A DNA stretch of 64,000 nt. Source: Roseicyclus sp. GTDB lineage: Bacteria; Pseudomonadota; Alphaproteobacteria; Rhodobacterales; Rhodobacteraceae. The notes under the pieces were generated by a model that saw only the letters and a program-made list of their open reading frames with translations, was not told the origin of the DNA and did no database searches. The position numbers and the translations under genes are program-made. Below are positions 1 to 10,131 of this stretch, piece after piece. The DNA is taken from positions 29,692 through 93,691 of the forward strand of contig JAGYJU010000010.1 of assembly GCA_018401965.1 (NCBI GenBank), given 5' to 3'. Each line of letters opens with the position of its first letter. Position 1 is the stretch's first letter.

Positions 1-92
1 CGTGTAACGCGGCATCTCGCAAGGAACTGAAATACAATGAAGAGTTTTGAATCCGACTCTTAGAGTGCCCGTAACCAGTGACTGACCGTATC

Positions 93-1223
93 ATGACCCC
101 GGCCCCCCTGACCCGCATCACCCGCGCGCTGCCCTTTTGGCTGTCGCTGGGGCTGTTCCCGCTGATCGCGTTGGTCGCGTGGCAGGGCGGGTGGTGGTTG
201 GTGCTGATGCCGCTGGCGACATGGTGGTTGTTCACGGCGCTGGATGCGGTGCTGGGGCTGAACCTTGACAACGCAGACCCCGCGACGCCCGAGGCCGACC
301 TGTCGTGGTATCGGCTGGTGACGCTGGTCTGGTTCCCGCTGCAAGTCGTGACGATCTTTGGCCTGATCTGGTATGCCACCCGCGCCGATCACATGGGCAT
401 GGGGGAAAAATTCGGGCTGTTCTTCGGCGTCGGGATCATGTCGGGCACCATCGGGATCAATTATGCCCATGAAATGATGCATCAGAAAAACCGGCTGGAA
501 CGCGCGCTTGCCGATCTGTTGCTGGCCTGCGTGTTGTATTCGCATTTCCGGTCGGAACATCTCTTGGTGCATCACCGCTATGTGGGCACCGCCCGCGACC
601 CCGTCACGGCGCGCTACAACGAGGGGTTTCACCGGTTCTTTCCCCGCGTCTTGCGCCAAAGCCTGGTCAGCGCCTTTCGGGCCGAGGCCGCGATGCTGGC
701 GCGCCGGGGCAAGGCCTGGTCCGATCCGGCCAACCCGTTCTGGCGCTACGCGGCGTTGCAGGGCGCTTGCCTTGTGCTGGCCTATGGTCTTGGCGGCGGC
801 ATGGGCCTGGGCCTGTTCCTGTTCCAGGCCGGCGTGGCCATCTGGCAGCTGGAACTGACCAATTACGTCGAACATTACGGGCTGACCCGCAGGCATCTGG
901 GCGAGGGCAAATACGAACATGTCCTGCCGCGCCATTCATGGAACGCGGCGCACAAGGCTTCGAACTGGTTGTTGATCAACCTGCAACGCCATTCTGATCA
1001 TCATCACAAGCCCGACCGGCGGTTCCCGCTGTTGCAAACCCATGCGGGCGATGATGCGCCGCAACTGCCCTTTGGTTATCCGGTGATGACGATGGTGGCC
1101 ATGATCCCGCCCCTGTGGCGGCGGGTGATGAACCCGCGCGTCAAGGCGTGGCGGCGGCAGCATTACCCCGACATCACCGACTGGACGCCCTACACCACGG
1201 GCGCGCACCCTTTGCCGCGATGA
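93..1223 (+). CDS. alkB: AlkB-type membrane alkane 1-monooxygenase
   Basis: Integral-membrane di-iron hydroxylase of the AlkB/fatty-acid desaturase superfamily; family members hydroxylate the terminal methyl of medium-chain alkanes at the inner membrane using rubredoxin-delivered electrons. The histidine boxes are visible: HEMMHQ near residue 126, EHLLVHH near 155, NYVEHYGL near 265 and LQRHSDHHH near 297, which together separate AlkB from ordinary desaturases. Hydrophobic segments fill the first ~110 residues and residues ~225–250. About 376 aa, close to the usual ~400. I chose the ATG at 93; an in-frame GTG at 78 would add five residues, and neither has a clear ribosome binding site. No rubredoxin or rubredoxin reductase gene is nearby, so the electron donor must be elsewhere. 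Substrate is not decided by sequence. Confidence 0.9.
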   Translation: MTPAPLTRITRALPFWLSLGLFPLIALVAWQGGWWLVLMPLATWWLFTALDAVLGLNLDNADPATPEADLSWYRLVTLVWFPLQVVTIFGLIWYATRADHMGMGEKFGLFFGVGIMSGTIGINYAHEMMHQKNRLERALADLLLACVLYSHFRSEHLLVHHRYVGTARDPVTARYNEGFHRFFPRVLRQSLVSAFRAEAAMLARRGKAWSDPANPFWRYAALQGACLVLAYGLGGGMGLGLFLFQAGVAIWQLELTNYVEHYGLTRRHLGEGKYEHVLPRHSWNAAHKASNWLLINLQRHSDHHHKPDRRFPLLQTHAGDDAPQLPFGYPVMTMVAMIPPLWRRVMNPRVKAWRRQHYPDITDWTPYTTGAHPLPR

Positions 1224-1250
1224 TGCGAGGGGGCGCGCGGTGCCGCCGCG

Positions 1251-1829
1251 TCAGGCGCGGCCCGCCTGTGACGACAGGGTCAGGGGCGATACGCCAAGCG
1301 CCGCAAGAGCCGCGACCCATTTACCCTCCATCGGGGTGGCAAAGACCAGCTCGGCCGTGGCATCGACCGTAAGCCAGCCGTTTTGCGCGATCTCCTGTTC
1401 CAGCTGCCCCGGCCCCCAGCCGGCATAGCCAAGCGTCAACAGCGCCGCCGCAGGGCCGATGCCCCGCGCAAGGTCTTCCAGCACATCGACCGTGGCGGTC
1501 ATGGCAAAGCGGGCATCGACATCCAGCCGGTCGTCAAGCGCACCGTGATATTCGGCGCTGTGCAGCACGAACCCGCGCCGCACCTCGACCGGCCCACCGT
1601 AACAAACCGCAAGCGCCGGTGTGGCCGGGCCTGGGTCGATCGACAGCTGTTCCAGCATCTCGGCAAGGCGGACGTCCTGCATCGGCTTGTTGATGATCAG
1701 GCCCATCGCCCCATCGGCGGAATGGGCACACAGGAACACGACACTGCCGTGGAACCGCGGATCGCCCATATCGGGCATCGCGATCAACAATTTGGCCGTC
1801 AGGTCTTCGCGGGGTGGGGTGCTGGTCAT
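1251..1829 (-). CDS. YqgE/AlgH family protein
   Basis: A 192-residue UPF0301/YqgE (AlgH) protein of uncertain biochemical role, cytoplasmic, with no signal peptide. Family hallmarks are visible: MPDMGDPRFHGSVVFLC near the N-terminus, GLIINKP near residue 45, the central YGGPV, and the LGYAGWGPGQLE segment near residue 130. The reading frame stays open far upstream, but the family N-terminus fits the ATG at 1829, and the upstream part overlaps the divergent gene at 1962. The stop lies 27 bp from that of alkB (convergent). Length is normal for the family (~185–190). Confidence 0.93.
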   Translation of the reverse strand: MTSTPPREDLTAKLLIAMPDMGDPRFHGSVVFLCAHSADGAMGLIINKPMQDVRLAEMLEQLSIDPGPATPALAVCYGGPVEVRRGFVLHSAEYHGALDDRLDVDARFAMTATVDVLEDLARGIGPAAALLTLGYAGWGPGQLEQEIAQNGWLTVDATAELVFATPMEGKWVAALAALGVSPLTLSSQAGRA

Positions 1830-1961
1830 GCCAAGAGCATGGGGGTTCGGAGCCGCGCAATCAAGCTGGGCGATGGCACCTGCGGTATCGCGGCCACGCT
1901 GACGGCGGCGTCGCCAAAACGTGACTTTCCAAATCAGGCACAACTTCCTAGCTGCTAGGGC

Positions 1962-2786
1962 ATGACGTTTCGCATTCGCCCACTTCTCGCCGCCCTGATG
2001 GCCTGCATCGCACCGCTTGGCGCAATCCCCGCCACGGCCCAGCCCGAGGGGCAGCCGATCTCCGATGTCGTGCAGGTGACATTCCTGCCGGGGTGGCGGC
2101 TGCCCAATGGCAACCACATGGCGGGGGTGCGGATCGCGCTTGCGCCGGGGTGGAAAACCTATTGGCGCGCGCCGGGCGAAGGCGGCGTGCCGACCGAGAT
2201 CAGGCTGTCCGGGGCGCAGGACATCACCGGCATGGCCATCCATTGGCCGCGCCCGGACGTGTTTTTCGCCAATGGCATGCGGTCCATCGGGTATCACGAC
2301 ACCGTGGTCCTGCCGCTGGAATTCAGCCTCAGCGATCATGGCCCGGTGCCGATCACCGGCTGGATCGACATGGGCGTGTGCCTCGATATCTGCATGCCGG
2401 TGACCATGGACATTCGCGGCGTCTTGCCGGTGCAAACCGACCGGGTGCGCGAAATCGGACAGGCCCTGGCCGACCGGCCGCTGACCGCGCTCGAGGCAGG
2501 GGCGGGCCACGCGACCTGTGCGGTGACCCCGATTGCGGATGGGATGCGCGTGACGGTTTCGGTGCCCTTGCCCACGACGGGCAATGACGAAACGCTGGTG
2601 CTGGAACACAGCCGCCCCGATATCTGGGTGACCGAAGCCGTGACCCGGCGCCAGGGGGGGACGTTGCATGCGACGGCGGATATCCTGCCGCCGGATCGCG
2701 GGCCGTTCGGGTTGGTCCGGTCCGATCTGCGCATCACCGTGATCGGCAGCCAGATGGCGGTTGAACTGGACGGTTGCACCGGCTGA
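1962..2786 (+). CDS. DsbD N-terminal-domain-like periplasmic protein
   Basis: A 274-residue exported protein resembling the stand-alone N-terminal (alpha) domain of the thiol:disulfide interchange protein DsbD. It begins with a signal peptide (basic start, hydrophobic LLAALMACIAPLGAIPATA, likely cleavage after ATA-Q near residue 26). A beta-rich domain follows, with WRAPGEGGVP near residue 70 and a cysteine pair in GVCLDICMP near residue 145, the position expected for a redox-active pair. It lacks the transmembrane and thioredoxin-like domains of full DsbD, so it probably works with a separate membrane reductase. It is transcribed divergently from yqgE, across a 132 bp gap that should hold both promoters. 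Redox function is inferred. Confidence 0.85.
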   Translation: MTFRIRPLLAALMACIAPLGAIPATAQPEGQPISDVVQVTFLPGWRLPNGNHMAGVRIALAPGWKTYWRAPGEGGVPTEIRLSGAQDITGMAIHWPRPDVFFANGMRSIGYHDTVVLPLEFSLSDHGPVPITGWIDMGVCLDICMPVTMDIRGVLPVQTDRVREIGQALADRPLTALEAGAGHATCAVTPIADGMRVTVSVPLPTTGNDETLVLEHSRPDIWVTEAVTRRQGGTLHATADILPPDRGPFGLVRSDLRITVIGSQMAVELDGCTG

Positions 2787-2801
2787 CGGGCGGTGCCCGC
2801 G

Positions 2802-5800
2802 TCAGGCCGGTTTACGCCGGACCATGCCAAGGACCGCACCAAGCGCGTAGGCCAGGGCACAGATCCCCGCCAGACCCACCGCGAAAACCACGAAGGCGGC
2901 CCCCATGCCTGTGCCAAACCCGGCGAAGGGACCGATCATCGCGCCCGTCGCCACCGTGCTGCCCATGGTGGCCGCGAACATGACAGCACCGGCCAGCGCC
3001 ACCCCGCCCACGCCAAGCGCCAAGGCCCGGCGGCGTGCCATGGCCCCAAGCGCCCGGCGCAGCGCGGTGACCTGGCGGCCGATATCTTGCTGCATCGCAA
3101 GAATGGCGGGCACGACCAAAAGCACGATCACCATCCCGAAGCCCAAGCCATAGACCAGCGTGATGACAGTGGGTTTCAGAAACTGCGCATCCTGGGACCG
3201 TTCATACAAAAGCGGTGCAAGGCCCAGAACCGTGGTCAGCGTGGTCAACAGCACGGGGCGCAGCCGGTCACAGGTGCCATCGATGATCGCGGGGATCAGG
3301 CCGCGCTCCTCGGCATATTCATCGATGGTCGTGACCAGAACGATGGAATCGTTGATGATGATGCCGGTCATCCCGATCAGGCCCACGACGGTGAACATCG
3401 ACAGGGGCACATCCCAGATCATGTGGCCCCAGATCGCGCCGACCAGGCCGAAGGGGATGATCGCCATCACCACCATGGGCCGGGTCCAGCTGGCGAAGAT
3501 CCAGGCCAGGACAAGGTAGATGCCGACCAGGCACAATACAAAGCCCGTCAGCGCATCGCCCAAAAAGGCACGTTCCTGTTCGGCAAGGCCGGAGAGCCTT
3601 GTTGCGATGCCATGGCGTTCCTCGAGTGCGGGAATGAGGATGTCCTGCAGCTCGGTCATGATCTCGGCGGCGCGCGCCGGGTCGTCTTCGGACAGGTCGC
3701 CGGTGACGGAAATCAACCGCACGCCGTTTTCACGCTGGATCGACGAAAAGCCCTGCCGCGCGGTCACGGTCACGATATCGGCGAGCGGCACATATTGCCC
3801 GGACGCGGACCGCAACAGCGTGCGGTCCAGGAAATCGGCGGTCAATTCGCCCTGGGGCAATTCCACCCGGATCGAGGCGGTGCGCGGCCCATCGGGGTAG
3901 GTCGCGGCCTCGATCCCGCCCAGGCGGTTGCGCAGCACCCGGCCAAGCGTGCCGATGTCGAACCCCAGCGCCTCGCCCTGCGGGGTCAAGGACAGGCTCA
4001 GTTCCTCGCGGTCATAGGCCATGCTGTCTTGCAGGCCCGACACCTCGGGAAAGCGCGCAAGCTGGGTTTGCAGCGACATGGCCGCGTCTTTCAGGGTTGC
4101 GGTATCGGCCCCGAACATCTGCACGTCGATGGCATCGCCGCCCGGCCCGCCGCGAAGCCGCGAAAGCTGACCACTTCCGTCATGGGAAGCTGGCGCACCT
4201 CGTCCTGCAGGTCGGCGACAAAGGCAAAGGCCGAATAGGGCCGCAGATCGGCATCGACCAGTTCGATGGCGATGGACCCGAGCAGGTCGGCATCCTTGTT
4301 GTCGACGCCGGCCAGGCCGGGGCCGGTGTTGCCGCCCACCTCTGCCAGCACGTAGACCAAGGGATTGACGCCATGGTCCGCCTCGTAGCGGGCAGCCACC
4401 GCCTCGGTCGCGCGCTGCATTTCGCGGACCATGGCAAGGCTGTCGTCGCGGCTAGCGCCATCGAGCATGGCGAAATTGCCGGTGACCGATGACAGTTCCG
4501 GCGCGTTGAAAAACCGCCATGTGACATCGCCCCGGATAAAGTTGGCGGCCTGTGTCGCCAACAGCAGGATCACGGCGGCCAGCACCGGGTAGCGCGCGAC
4601 GACAACCGCCCGCATCAGGGGACGAAACAGGCGTTCCTTGGCCCAGTCAAAGCCCCGGTTCACCACCCGCGACGGCATGTCATACCAATGCACGCGTGCC
4701 GAATGCGCCAGCGCATGCGCCATGTGGTTGGGCAGGATCAGGAAACATTCCACGAGGCTGGCGATCAGCACCACGATCACGGTGAACGGAATATCCGCGA
4801 TCAGGCTACCAAAGCGCCCGCCGATGGCAGCCAGCGCCGCAAAGGCGAGGATTGTGGTGATCGTGGCCGAAAACACCGGTGCGGCCATCCGGCGGGCGGC
4901 GGTTTCAGCCGCCACCACCGGCGGCTCGCCCAGGTGGCGCGCGCGGTAATCAGCGTGTTCGCCCACGACGATGGCATCATCGACCACGATGCCGAGCGTG
5001 ATGATCAGCGCGAAGAGCGAAATCATGTTGATCGTCAGACCCGCGACCCACATCAGCCCTATGGCGGCAATCATCGCAACGGGAATGCCAGCCGCCACCC
5101 AGAACGCCGTGCGCGCATTGAGGAACAGGAACAGCAGGCCCACCACCAGCAACAGCCCGGTCAGGGCATTGTCGAGCAGGATGTTCAAGCGGCCCGAAAT
5201 CGCCTCGGCCTGGGTCCGGATCAGGTCCAGCGTGGTGCCGGCGGGCAGCGTGGCCTGCAAATCGGCGGCGACCTCTTCGACAAGGGCCTGGATGGCAAGC
5301 GCGTCACCATCCTCGGACCGGTCGATGCGGATCGAGATGGCCGGTTGTTCGCCCACGAAATAGGCGCGGTCGCGGTCCGGGCCTTCGCTGCGCACAAGGG
5401 CCACGTCACCGATGGTCAGCGCCGAACCATCGTCATTCGTGCGCAAGGTCAGCGCCGCGATCTCGGCCGCGCTGCGCTGTGCCTGTCCGGTGCGGATGCG
5501 GGCATTGGCCCCGTCCACGTCGCCCGCCGGGGCGGATGCGGCGGCGGCGGCGATCACCGTGGCGATCTCGGCCATCGATACGTCATGGCGGATCAGCGAG
5601 GCGGATGGCACCTCGACCACGGTTTGCGGCGCGGCGACACCGCGGATGGTGGCCCGCGTCACGCCGACCGCGAACAGCCGGGCGGTGAATTCATCGGCGA
5701 ACCGGCCCAGCTGATCGGGCGCGACCGGCCCGGTGATCACCACGTCGGTCACGCGGTCAGACCATGACCCGCGCCGGATTTCGGGGTCTTCGGCATCTTC

Positions 5801-6181
5801 GGGCAGGTCGGTCACGGCATCCAGCGCCGCCTGCACCTCATCGGCGGCGCGCGCCATGTCCCAGCCGGGGTCGAATTCCAGCGACAGGGTGGCGCGACCT
5901 TCGCGGCTTGTCGCCTCTGACCCGGCGACGCCCGGCACGGCCAGCAACACCGGTTCCAGCACGGCGACGATGCCGTCATCGACGTCTTCGGCCCCGGCCC
6001 CGTCCCAGGCGATGACGATGGTCACATCATCCGAGATGATATCAGGAAAGAACTGGGCCCGCATCTGCGGGATCGCGGCCAAGCCACCCACGACCATCAT
6101 GACCAGCAACAGGTTGGCGGCCGTGCGGTGGCGGGTGAAATAGCTCAGGATACCGGCACCGCCGGGCGGCAGGCTGCGCAT
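2802..6181 (-). pseudogene. RND efflux pump permease, frameshifted
   Basis: Inner-membrane resistance-nodulation-division permease (AcrB/CusA superfamily, proton-driven efflux) split into two frames. The first frame runs 6181→~4140: N-terminal membrane helix, the first porter domain and the first TM bundle with FALIITLGIVVDDAIVVGEH. The second continues ~4150→2802: second porter and TM bundle with TGIIINDSIVLVTTIDEYAEE. At ~4140–4150 the sequence reads AAGRAAMP in frame one. Restoring one base gives AAGPGGDAIDVQMFG, the typical RND junction. The span is one base short of a whole number of codons (1126 aa if repaired). The break lies in a G/C-run, so an assembly deletion is more likely than decay. 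Its adaptor lies immediately upstream, 2 nt away. No outer-membrane channel gene is nearby; substrates unknown. Confidence 0.9.
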
Positions 6182-6183
6182 GG

Positions 6184-7644
6184 TCAGCTTCCCATCCGGC
6201 TTTCAAGGCGGGTGACCATCTGGGCGGGCACCTGCGGTTGGTTGAGCTGGTCCAGCATCCGGTCGCGCACATCGGCGGGGATAAAGCCGTTGGTTTGCAC
6301 GAAAGCGATCAAGCGGGCGCGGCGTTCGGGATCGAGCGTGATGGTTTCAGGGACGGCGGACAGGTCATTGGCGGCGGTCGGTCGCACCGGGTTCACCCGG
6401 ATCCCAGCCCCCAGAACCGGCGTTCGGGCCAGAACAACCTCTCGCCCCTCGACGCCGGGGGCGCGGATCAGCACATCATCACCTTGGCGACGCAAGAGAT
6501 CGACCGCCACCGCTTCCAGCCGATCCTCTTCGCCCAGAACAAGAATTTGCCCATCCGATCCAAGCGCCGTCGCGGGCAGGCGCGCGACATCATCCAGAGC
6601 CGGTTCCTGCACCTCGACCCGGACGAAATCGCCCACCCGCAGCGCCCCCGGCGCGGTGATCGCGGCAAACAGCAACCGGCCCGATTGCCCCGGTTCGACC
6701 GATCCGCTTTCGCGGGTCAAAACGGCCTCGGCAGTCAGATCAAGGCCGAACACGTCAAGCACCACCGAAACCTGCGCCGGTGGCAACGCGCCGCCCGCGC
6801 CGATAAGTTGCGCATATTGCGCGGTCGAAATGCGGAACGCGACCTCGAGCGCATCCGGATCGATCAGGCGGGCAATCTGTTCATTGCGATTGACAAGCCG
6901 GCCTGAAACCACCGTCACCTCGGACAGGACGCCGTCGAATTCGGCGCGCAAGTCGGTGCGCGCCAGCCGCCGGTCCGCTTCGGCCAGGGCGATACGGCGG
7001 CGATCCAGCGCGGTCTGCGATTGCGCCACCCGCGCCTCGGCCTGCGCCAAGGCCTGGCGGCGCGACAACACCGCTTGGTCGGCGCTGGCGGCGGCCAGTT
7101 CGGCGGTTTCCACGGCGGCGGCGCTGCCCACGCCCCGGCCCAGCAGGTCGCGCTGGCGATCCAGCGCGCGCTGGCGCAAATCGCCCTGCGCCTGGGCGGC
7201 TGCCACGTCATCGCGCGCCAAGAGCAGCGCCTGTGCCGCTTCGGCCAGTTCGTTTTCGGCGTCGCGCAGATCGGCGGCCGCCGTGTCGCGGGCCGATTGC
7301 GCCTCGGCGGGGTCGATCCGCATCAGGATTTGCCCGGCGCGCACCGCGCCGCCTTCCTCGAATCCCTCGGCCAGTTCGATCACCGTGCCCTCCGTGGGGG
7401 CGCGCAGTTCCAGCGTGCGGCGCGACCGCACTTCGCCAAAGGCGGTCAGAACCGGCACCTCGCGGCCCATGACAAGGGGCGCAACCTCGGCAGAAAAGAC
7501 CCGTTCGCGCGGCGGCGGCGCGGCCCCGTCGTCGGCCCATCGCGCTTGCAGCGCGCCGTAGACGGTCTGCCCTGCCAGTGCCAGCAGACCCAGGGTCAAT
7601 CCCATCAGGAACAGCCCGACAAGGGCGCGGCGGAAAAAACGCAT
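6184..7644 (-). CDS. RND efflux periplasmic adaptor (membrane fusion protein)
   Basis: A 486-residue HlyD/AcrA-type adaptor that would link the RND permease downstream to an outer-membrane channel. A single N-terminal membrane anchor (about residues 8–30) leads to a lipoyl half-domain (TLELRAPTEGTVIELAEGFEEGG split by the hairpin). A long alanine-rich coiled-coil hairpin spans residues ~110–220 (AAADLRDAENELAEAAQ), and the second lipoyl half contains RTDLRAEFDGVLSE near residue 230. Beta-barrel and membrane-proximal domains complete it. The coiled coil is long and regular, as in two-component efflux adaptors. Its stop is 2 nt before the pump start, so the two are translationally linked. The operon promoter should lie in 7645–7739. 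Confidence 0.93.
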   Translation of the reverse strand: MRFFRRALVGLFLMGLTLGLLALAGQTVYGALQARWADDGAAPPPRERVFSAEVAPLVMGREVPVLTAFGEVRSRRTLELRAPTEGTVIELAEGFEEGGAVRAGQILMRIDPAEAQSARDTAAADLRDAENELAEAAQALLLARDDVAAAQAQGDLRQRALDRQRDLLGRGVGSAAAVETAELAAASADQAVLSRRQALAQAEARVAQSQTALDRRRIALAEADRRLARTDLRAEFDGVLSEVTVVSGRLVNRNEQIARLIDPDALEVAFRISTAQYAQLIGAGGALPPAQVSVVLDVFGLDLTAEAVLTRESGSVEPGQSGRLLFAAITAPGALRVGDFVRVEVQEPALDDVARLPATALGSDGQILVLGEEDRLEAVAVDLLRRQGDDVLIRAPGVEGREVVLARTPVLGAGIRVNPVRPTAANDLSAVPETITLDPERRARLIAFVQTNGFIPADVRDRMLDQLNQPQVPAQMVTRLESRMGS

Positions 7645-7739
7645 GGGACTACGGGCCTTTCAAGACGACAGGCAAGAGATAGGCGCGCATGCGCCAATGA
7701 CAAAGTGACCATGTCACACGGCTTGCACGCGGGCGGTGA

Positions 7740-8282
7740 TTATTTCCGTCGCAGGTGTTCGTCGAGCCGGGGCATGATTTCCACGAAATTGCAGGGCAAG
7801 TGCCGGGCATCCAGTTGATAGCGCAAGATTTCGTCCCAGGCATCGCGGCAGGCCCCCTTGCTGCCCGGAAGCGCGAACAGATAGGTGCCGCCCGCAACCC
7901 CGCCGGTGGCGCGCGATTGCACCGCAGAGGTGCCGATCTTTTGCATTGAAATCATCGTGAAGACCGTGGCGAAGGCCTCGATTTCCTTTTCATAGACATC
8001 GCGATGCGCCTCGACGGTGACATCGCGGCCGGTCAGGCCGGTGCCGCCTGTGGTCAGGATCACGTCGATATCGGGGGCCGCACACCACAGGCGCAACTGA
8101 TCCGCGATGGCCGCGCGATCATCGCGCAGGATATGGCGGGCGGCCAGGATATGGCCGTCCGAGGTCAGCCGTTCGACCAGCAGGTCGCCCGATGCATCCT
8201 CGGCCAGGCTGCGGGTGTCGGACACTGCCAGAACGGCGATGCGCACGGGGTGAAAGGGACGGGTTTCATCGATGCGGCTCAT
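7740..8282 (-). CDS. moaB: Molybdenum cofactor biosynthesis protein B
   Basis: A 180-residue MoaB/Mog-like protein, which adenylylates molybdopterin before molybdenum insertion (or is a close paralogue of MogA). Diagnostic motifs are visible: AVLAVSDTRSLAEDASGD near residue 18, TTGGTGLTGRDVTVEA near residue 76, FALPGSKGA near residue 137 and a C-terminal LDARHLPCNF. It starts 1 nt after the stop of the uracil-DNA glycosylase-like gene, so the two share a transcript. It acts in the same pathway as moaD and moaE at ~20 kb, although the genes are not contiguous. Confidence 0.95.
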   Translation of the reverse strand: MSRIDETRPFHPVRIAVLAVSDTRSLAEDASGDLLVERLTSDGHILAARHILRDDRAAIADQLRLWCAAPDIDVILTTGGTGLTGRDVTVEAHRDVYEKEIEAFATVFTMISMQKIGTSAVQSRATGGVAGGTYLFALPGSKGACRDAWDEILRYQLDARHLPCNFVEIMPRLDEHLRRK

Positions 8283-8283
8283 G

Positions 8284-9063
8284 TCACAACGTCCTTATCC
8301 TGGCTTGCAGGGACAGCAGGTCTTCCCAGGCCCGCGCCTTTTCCTGCGGTTTGCGCAGCAGGTCGGCGGGGTGAACCATGGGCAGGGCGGGGCGGCCCAT
8401 CACCTCGGCCCAGTCGCCGCGCAGGCGGTTGATGCCCTTGCGGTCCAACAGGCCCTGGCAGGGGTGATTGCCCATCAGCACCAGCACCTGCGGCGCGGCC
8501 AATTCGATGTGGCGGCGCAGAAACGGGGCAAGCATCGCGATTTCGTCCGGCACGGGGTCGCGATCTTGCGGCGGGCGCCAAGGCAGCATCGGGGTGATAT
8601 AGACGGCATGCGCCGGATCATCCGCGCCACGCGACAGGCCGACGGCGGCCAGCATCCGGTCAAGCAATTGCACCGCCTGACCCGCCACCGGCATGCCTTG
8701 CCGGTCTTCGTCAAGGGCGGGCGCGTCGACCACGATCATCACGCGGGCCGATGCCAGGCCATCGGCAAAGACAAAGCTGCGGGCAGTCTGGCTGAGCGGG
8801 CAATGGCCAAAAGCCTCCATCGCGGCACGCAGGCCGGGCAGATCGGTCGCCGCGGCGGCGGCATCGCGCGCGGCCTCCACCGCGTCGACAGCGGGTGCCG
8901 CTTCGGGCAGGGCCATGGGCGGCGCGGCACGGTCGGGCGCGGCCACCGCGACGGGTTCCAGCACGAAGCGGTCGACCGGGGTGTCGAGGATCGCCTCGTC
9001 CGCCCCAAGATCGATCTGCCAGTCCAGCAGCGCAAGCGCCTCGTGATAGCCCAAGTCTTCCAT
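8284..9063 (-). CDS. Uracil-DNA glycosylase family 4-like, divergent active site
   Basis: A 259-residue protein of the family 4/5 uracil-DNA glycosylase superfamily (base excision repair). The first ~85 residues are an acidic extension; the glycosylase domain starts near LRAAMEAFGHCPL. Recognisable motifs are VYITPMLPWRPP near 170, LVLMGNHPCQGLL near 205, and a C-terminal MVHPADLLRKP carrying the conserved histidine-proline. Unusually, the uracil-pocket motif, GExPGxxED in the family, reads VDAPALDED, so both glycines are absent. Only one of the N-terminal cysteines used for an iron–sulfur cluster is obvious. Enzyme activity is therefore uncertain. First gene of the moaB transcript, divergent from pyrB. 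Confidence 0.8.
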   Translation of the reverse strand: MEDLGYHEALALLDWQIDLGADEAILDTPVDRFVLEPVAVAAPDRAAPPMALPEAAPAVDAVEAARDAAAAATDLPGLRAAMEAFGHCPLSQTARSFVFADGLASARVMIVVDAPALDEDRQGMPVAGQAVQLLDRMLAAVGLSRGADDPAHAVYITPMLPWRPPQDRDPVPDEIAMLAPFLRRHIELAAPQVLVLMGNHPCQGLLDRKGINRLRGDWAEVMGRPALPMVHPADLLRKPQEKARAWEDLLSLQARIRTL

Positions 9064-9132
9064 GGGGGCAGGCTATGCCTGTGGCACGCGAAGGGAAAGG
9101 GGGCATGGCCCTGACCGCTTGCCGCGCTGCCC

Positions 9133-9154
9133 CCCCCGCACCTATAAGCGGGGG
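9133..9154 (+). promoter_or_regulatory. GC-rich hairpin with embedded -10-like box upstream of pyrB
   Basis: A perfect 7-bp inverted repeat, CCCCCGC and GCGGGGG, flanks the 8-nt loop ACCTATAA and ends 26 nt before the pyrB start. The loop contains TATAA, which could also serve as a -10 element. Either a leader hairpin controlling pyrB (pyrimidine-sensitive attenuation or reiterative initiation is known for pyr genes elsewhere) or a promoter overlapped by a palindrome would fit. No intrinsic-terminator T-run follows. Confidence 0.4.
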
Positions 9155-9180
9155 CGAAACAGGCGGGCGCGGGCGGTGCG

Positions 9181-10131
9181 ATGAAATTTTCCCAGACACA
9201 TCTCTTGGCGATCGAAGATCTTCACCCGCTGGAGATCACGATGCTTTTGGACCGCGCCAATATCTACGCCGAGGCCGAGCGCGGCAGCCGCCAGCATGGC
9301 CAGCCGCTCAAAGGGCTGACGCAGATCAACATGTTCTTCGAGGCGTCGACCCGCACGCAGGCCAGTTTCGAGATCGCCGGCAAACGCCTTGGCGCGGATG
9401 TGATGAACATGGCGATGGCGGCAAGCTCCTTGAAAAAGGGTGAAACGCTGATCGACACGGCGCTGACGCTGAACGCGATGCACCCCGATCTGCTGGTCGT
9501 GCGCCACCCGCATTCGGGCGCGGTGAAGCTCTTGGCCGACAAGGTCAACTGTGCCGTGTTGAACGCGGGCGACGGGCGGCATGAACACCCGACCCAAGCG
9601 CTGCTCGATGCGCTGACGATCCGGCGCGCCAAGGGCCGCCTGCATCGCCTTGTCATCGCCATTTGCGGCGACATCGCACATAGCCGCGTCGCACGGTCCA
9701 ACATCCACCTGCTGGGCAAGATGGAAAACCGCATCCGCCTGATCGGGCCGCCCACCTTGATCCCGTCGGGGGCCGCCGATTGGGGGGTCGAGGTCTATGA
9801 CGACATGGCCGAAGGGCTGAAGGGCGCCGATGTCGTGATGATGTTGCGGCTGCAAAAGGAACGGATGGACGGCGCCTTCATCCCGTCGGAACGCGAATAT
9901 TTCCACCGCTACGGGCTGAACGCCGAGAAACTGGCCCATGCCAAGCCCGACGCCATCGTGATGCACCCGGGACCCATGAACCGGGGGGTGGAAATCGACG
10001 GCACCATTGCCGATGACATCAACCGCAGCGTCATCCAGGAACAGGTCGAAATGGGCGTTGCCGTGCGGATGGCCGCGATGGAACTGCTGGCAGAGACCCT
10101 GCGCGAACGCCGCGAAGCGGGCGCGGCATGA
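9181..10131 (+). CDS. pyrB: Aspartate carbamoyltransferase catalytic subunit
   Basis: Catalyses carbamoyl phosphate + L-aspartate to N-carbamoyl-aspartate, the first committed step of pyrimidine synthesis. The 316-residue product has the carbamoyl-phosphate loop [13 protein letters not shown] near residue 56, the [10 protein letters not shown] segment near 136, the [14 protein letters not shown] stretch near 160 and the C-terminal [12 protein letters not shown]. Length matches the bacterial catalytic chain. No pyrI regulatory subunit is present. Instead, the downstream dihydroorotase-like gene lacks catalytic residues, the arrangement known for class A ATCases in which an inactive DHOase homologue is a structural partner. 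The next gene starts inside the stop codon (ATGA). Confidence 0.97.
   Translation: MKFSQTHLLAIEDLHPLEITMLLDRANIYAEAERGSRQHGQPLKGLTQINMFFEASTRTQASFEIAGKRLGADVMNMAMAASSLKKGETLIDTALTLNAMHPDLLVVRHPHSGAVKLLADKVNCAVLNAGDGRHEHPTQALLDALTIRRAKGRLHRLVIAICGDIAHSRVARSNIHLLGKMENRIRLIGPPTLIPSGAADWGVEVYDDMAEGLKGADVVMMLRLQKERMDGAFIPSEREYFHRYGLNAEKLAHAKPDAIVMHPGPMNRGVEIDGTIADDINRSVIQEQVEMGVAVRMAAMELLAETLRERREAGAA

Noticed and set aside
4130..4160. Programmed -1 frameshift in the RND gene
   Set aside because: No slippery heptamer with a downstream pseudoknot is evident, and five other genes here carry similar one-base lesions. An assembly error is simpler.
2793..4238. Long plus-strand open frame antisense to the RND pump
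   Set aside because: No family resemblance; it is the GC-rich shadow of a well-supported gene on the other strand. The same applies to several other long antisense frames, such as the one over gshA.
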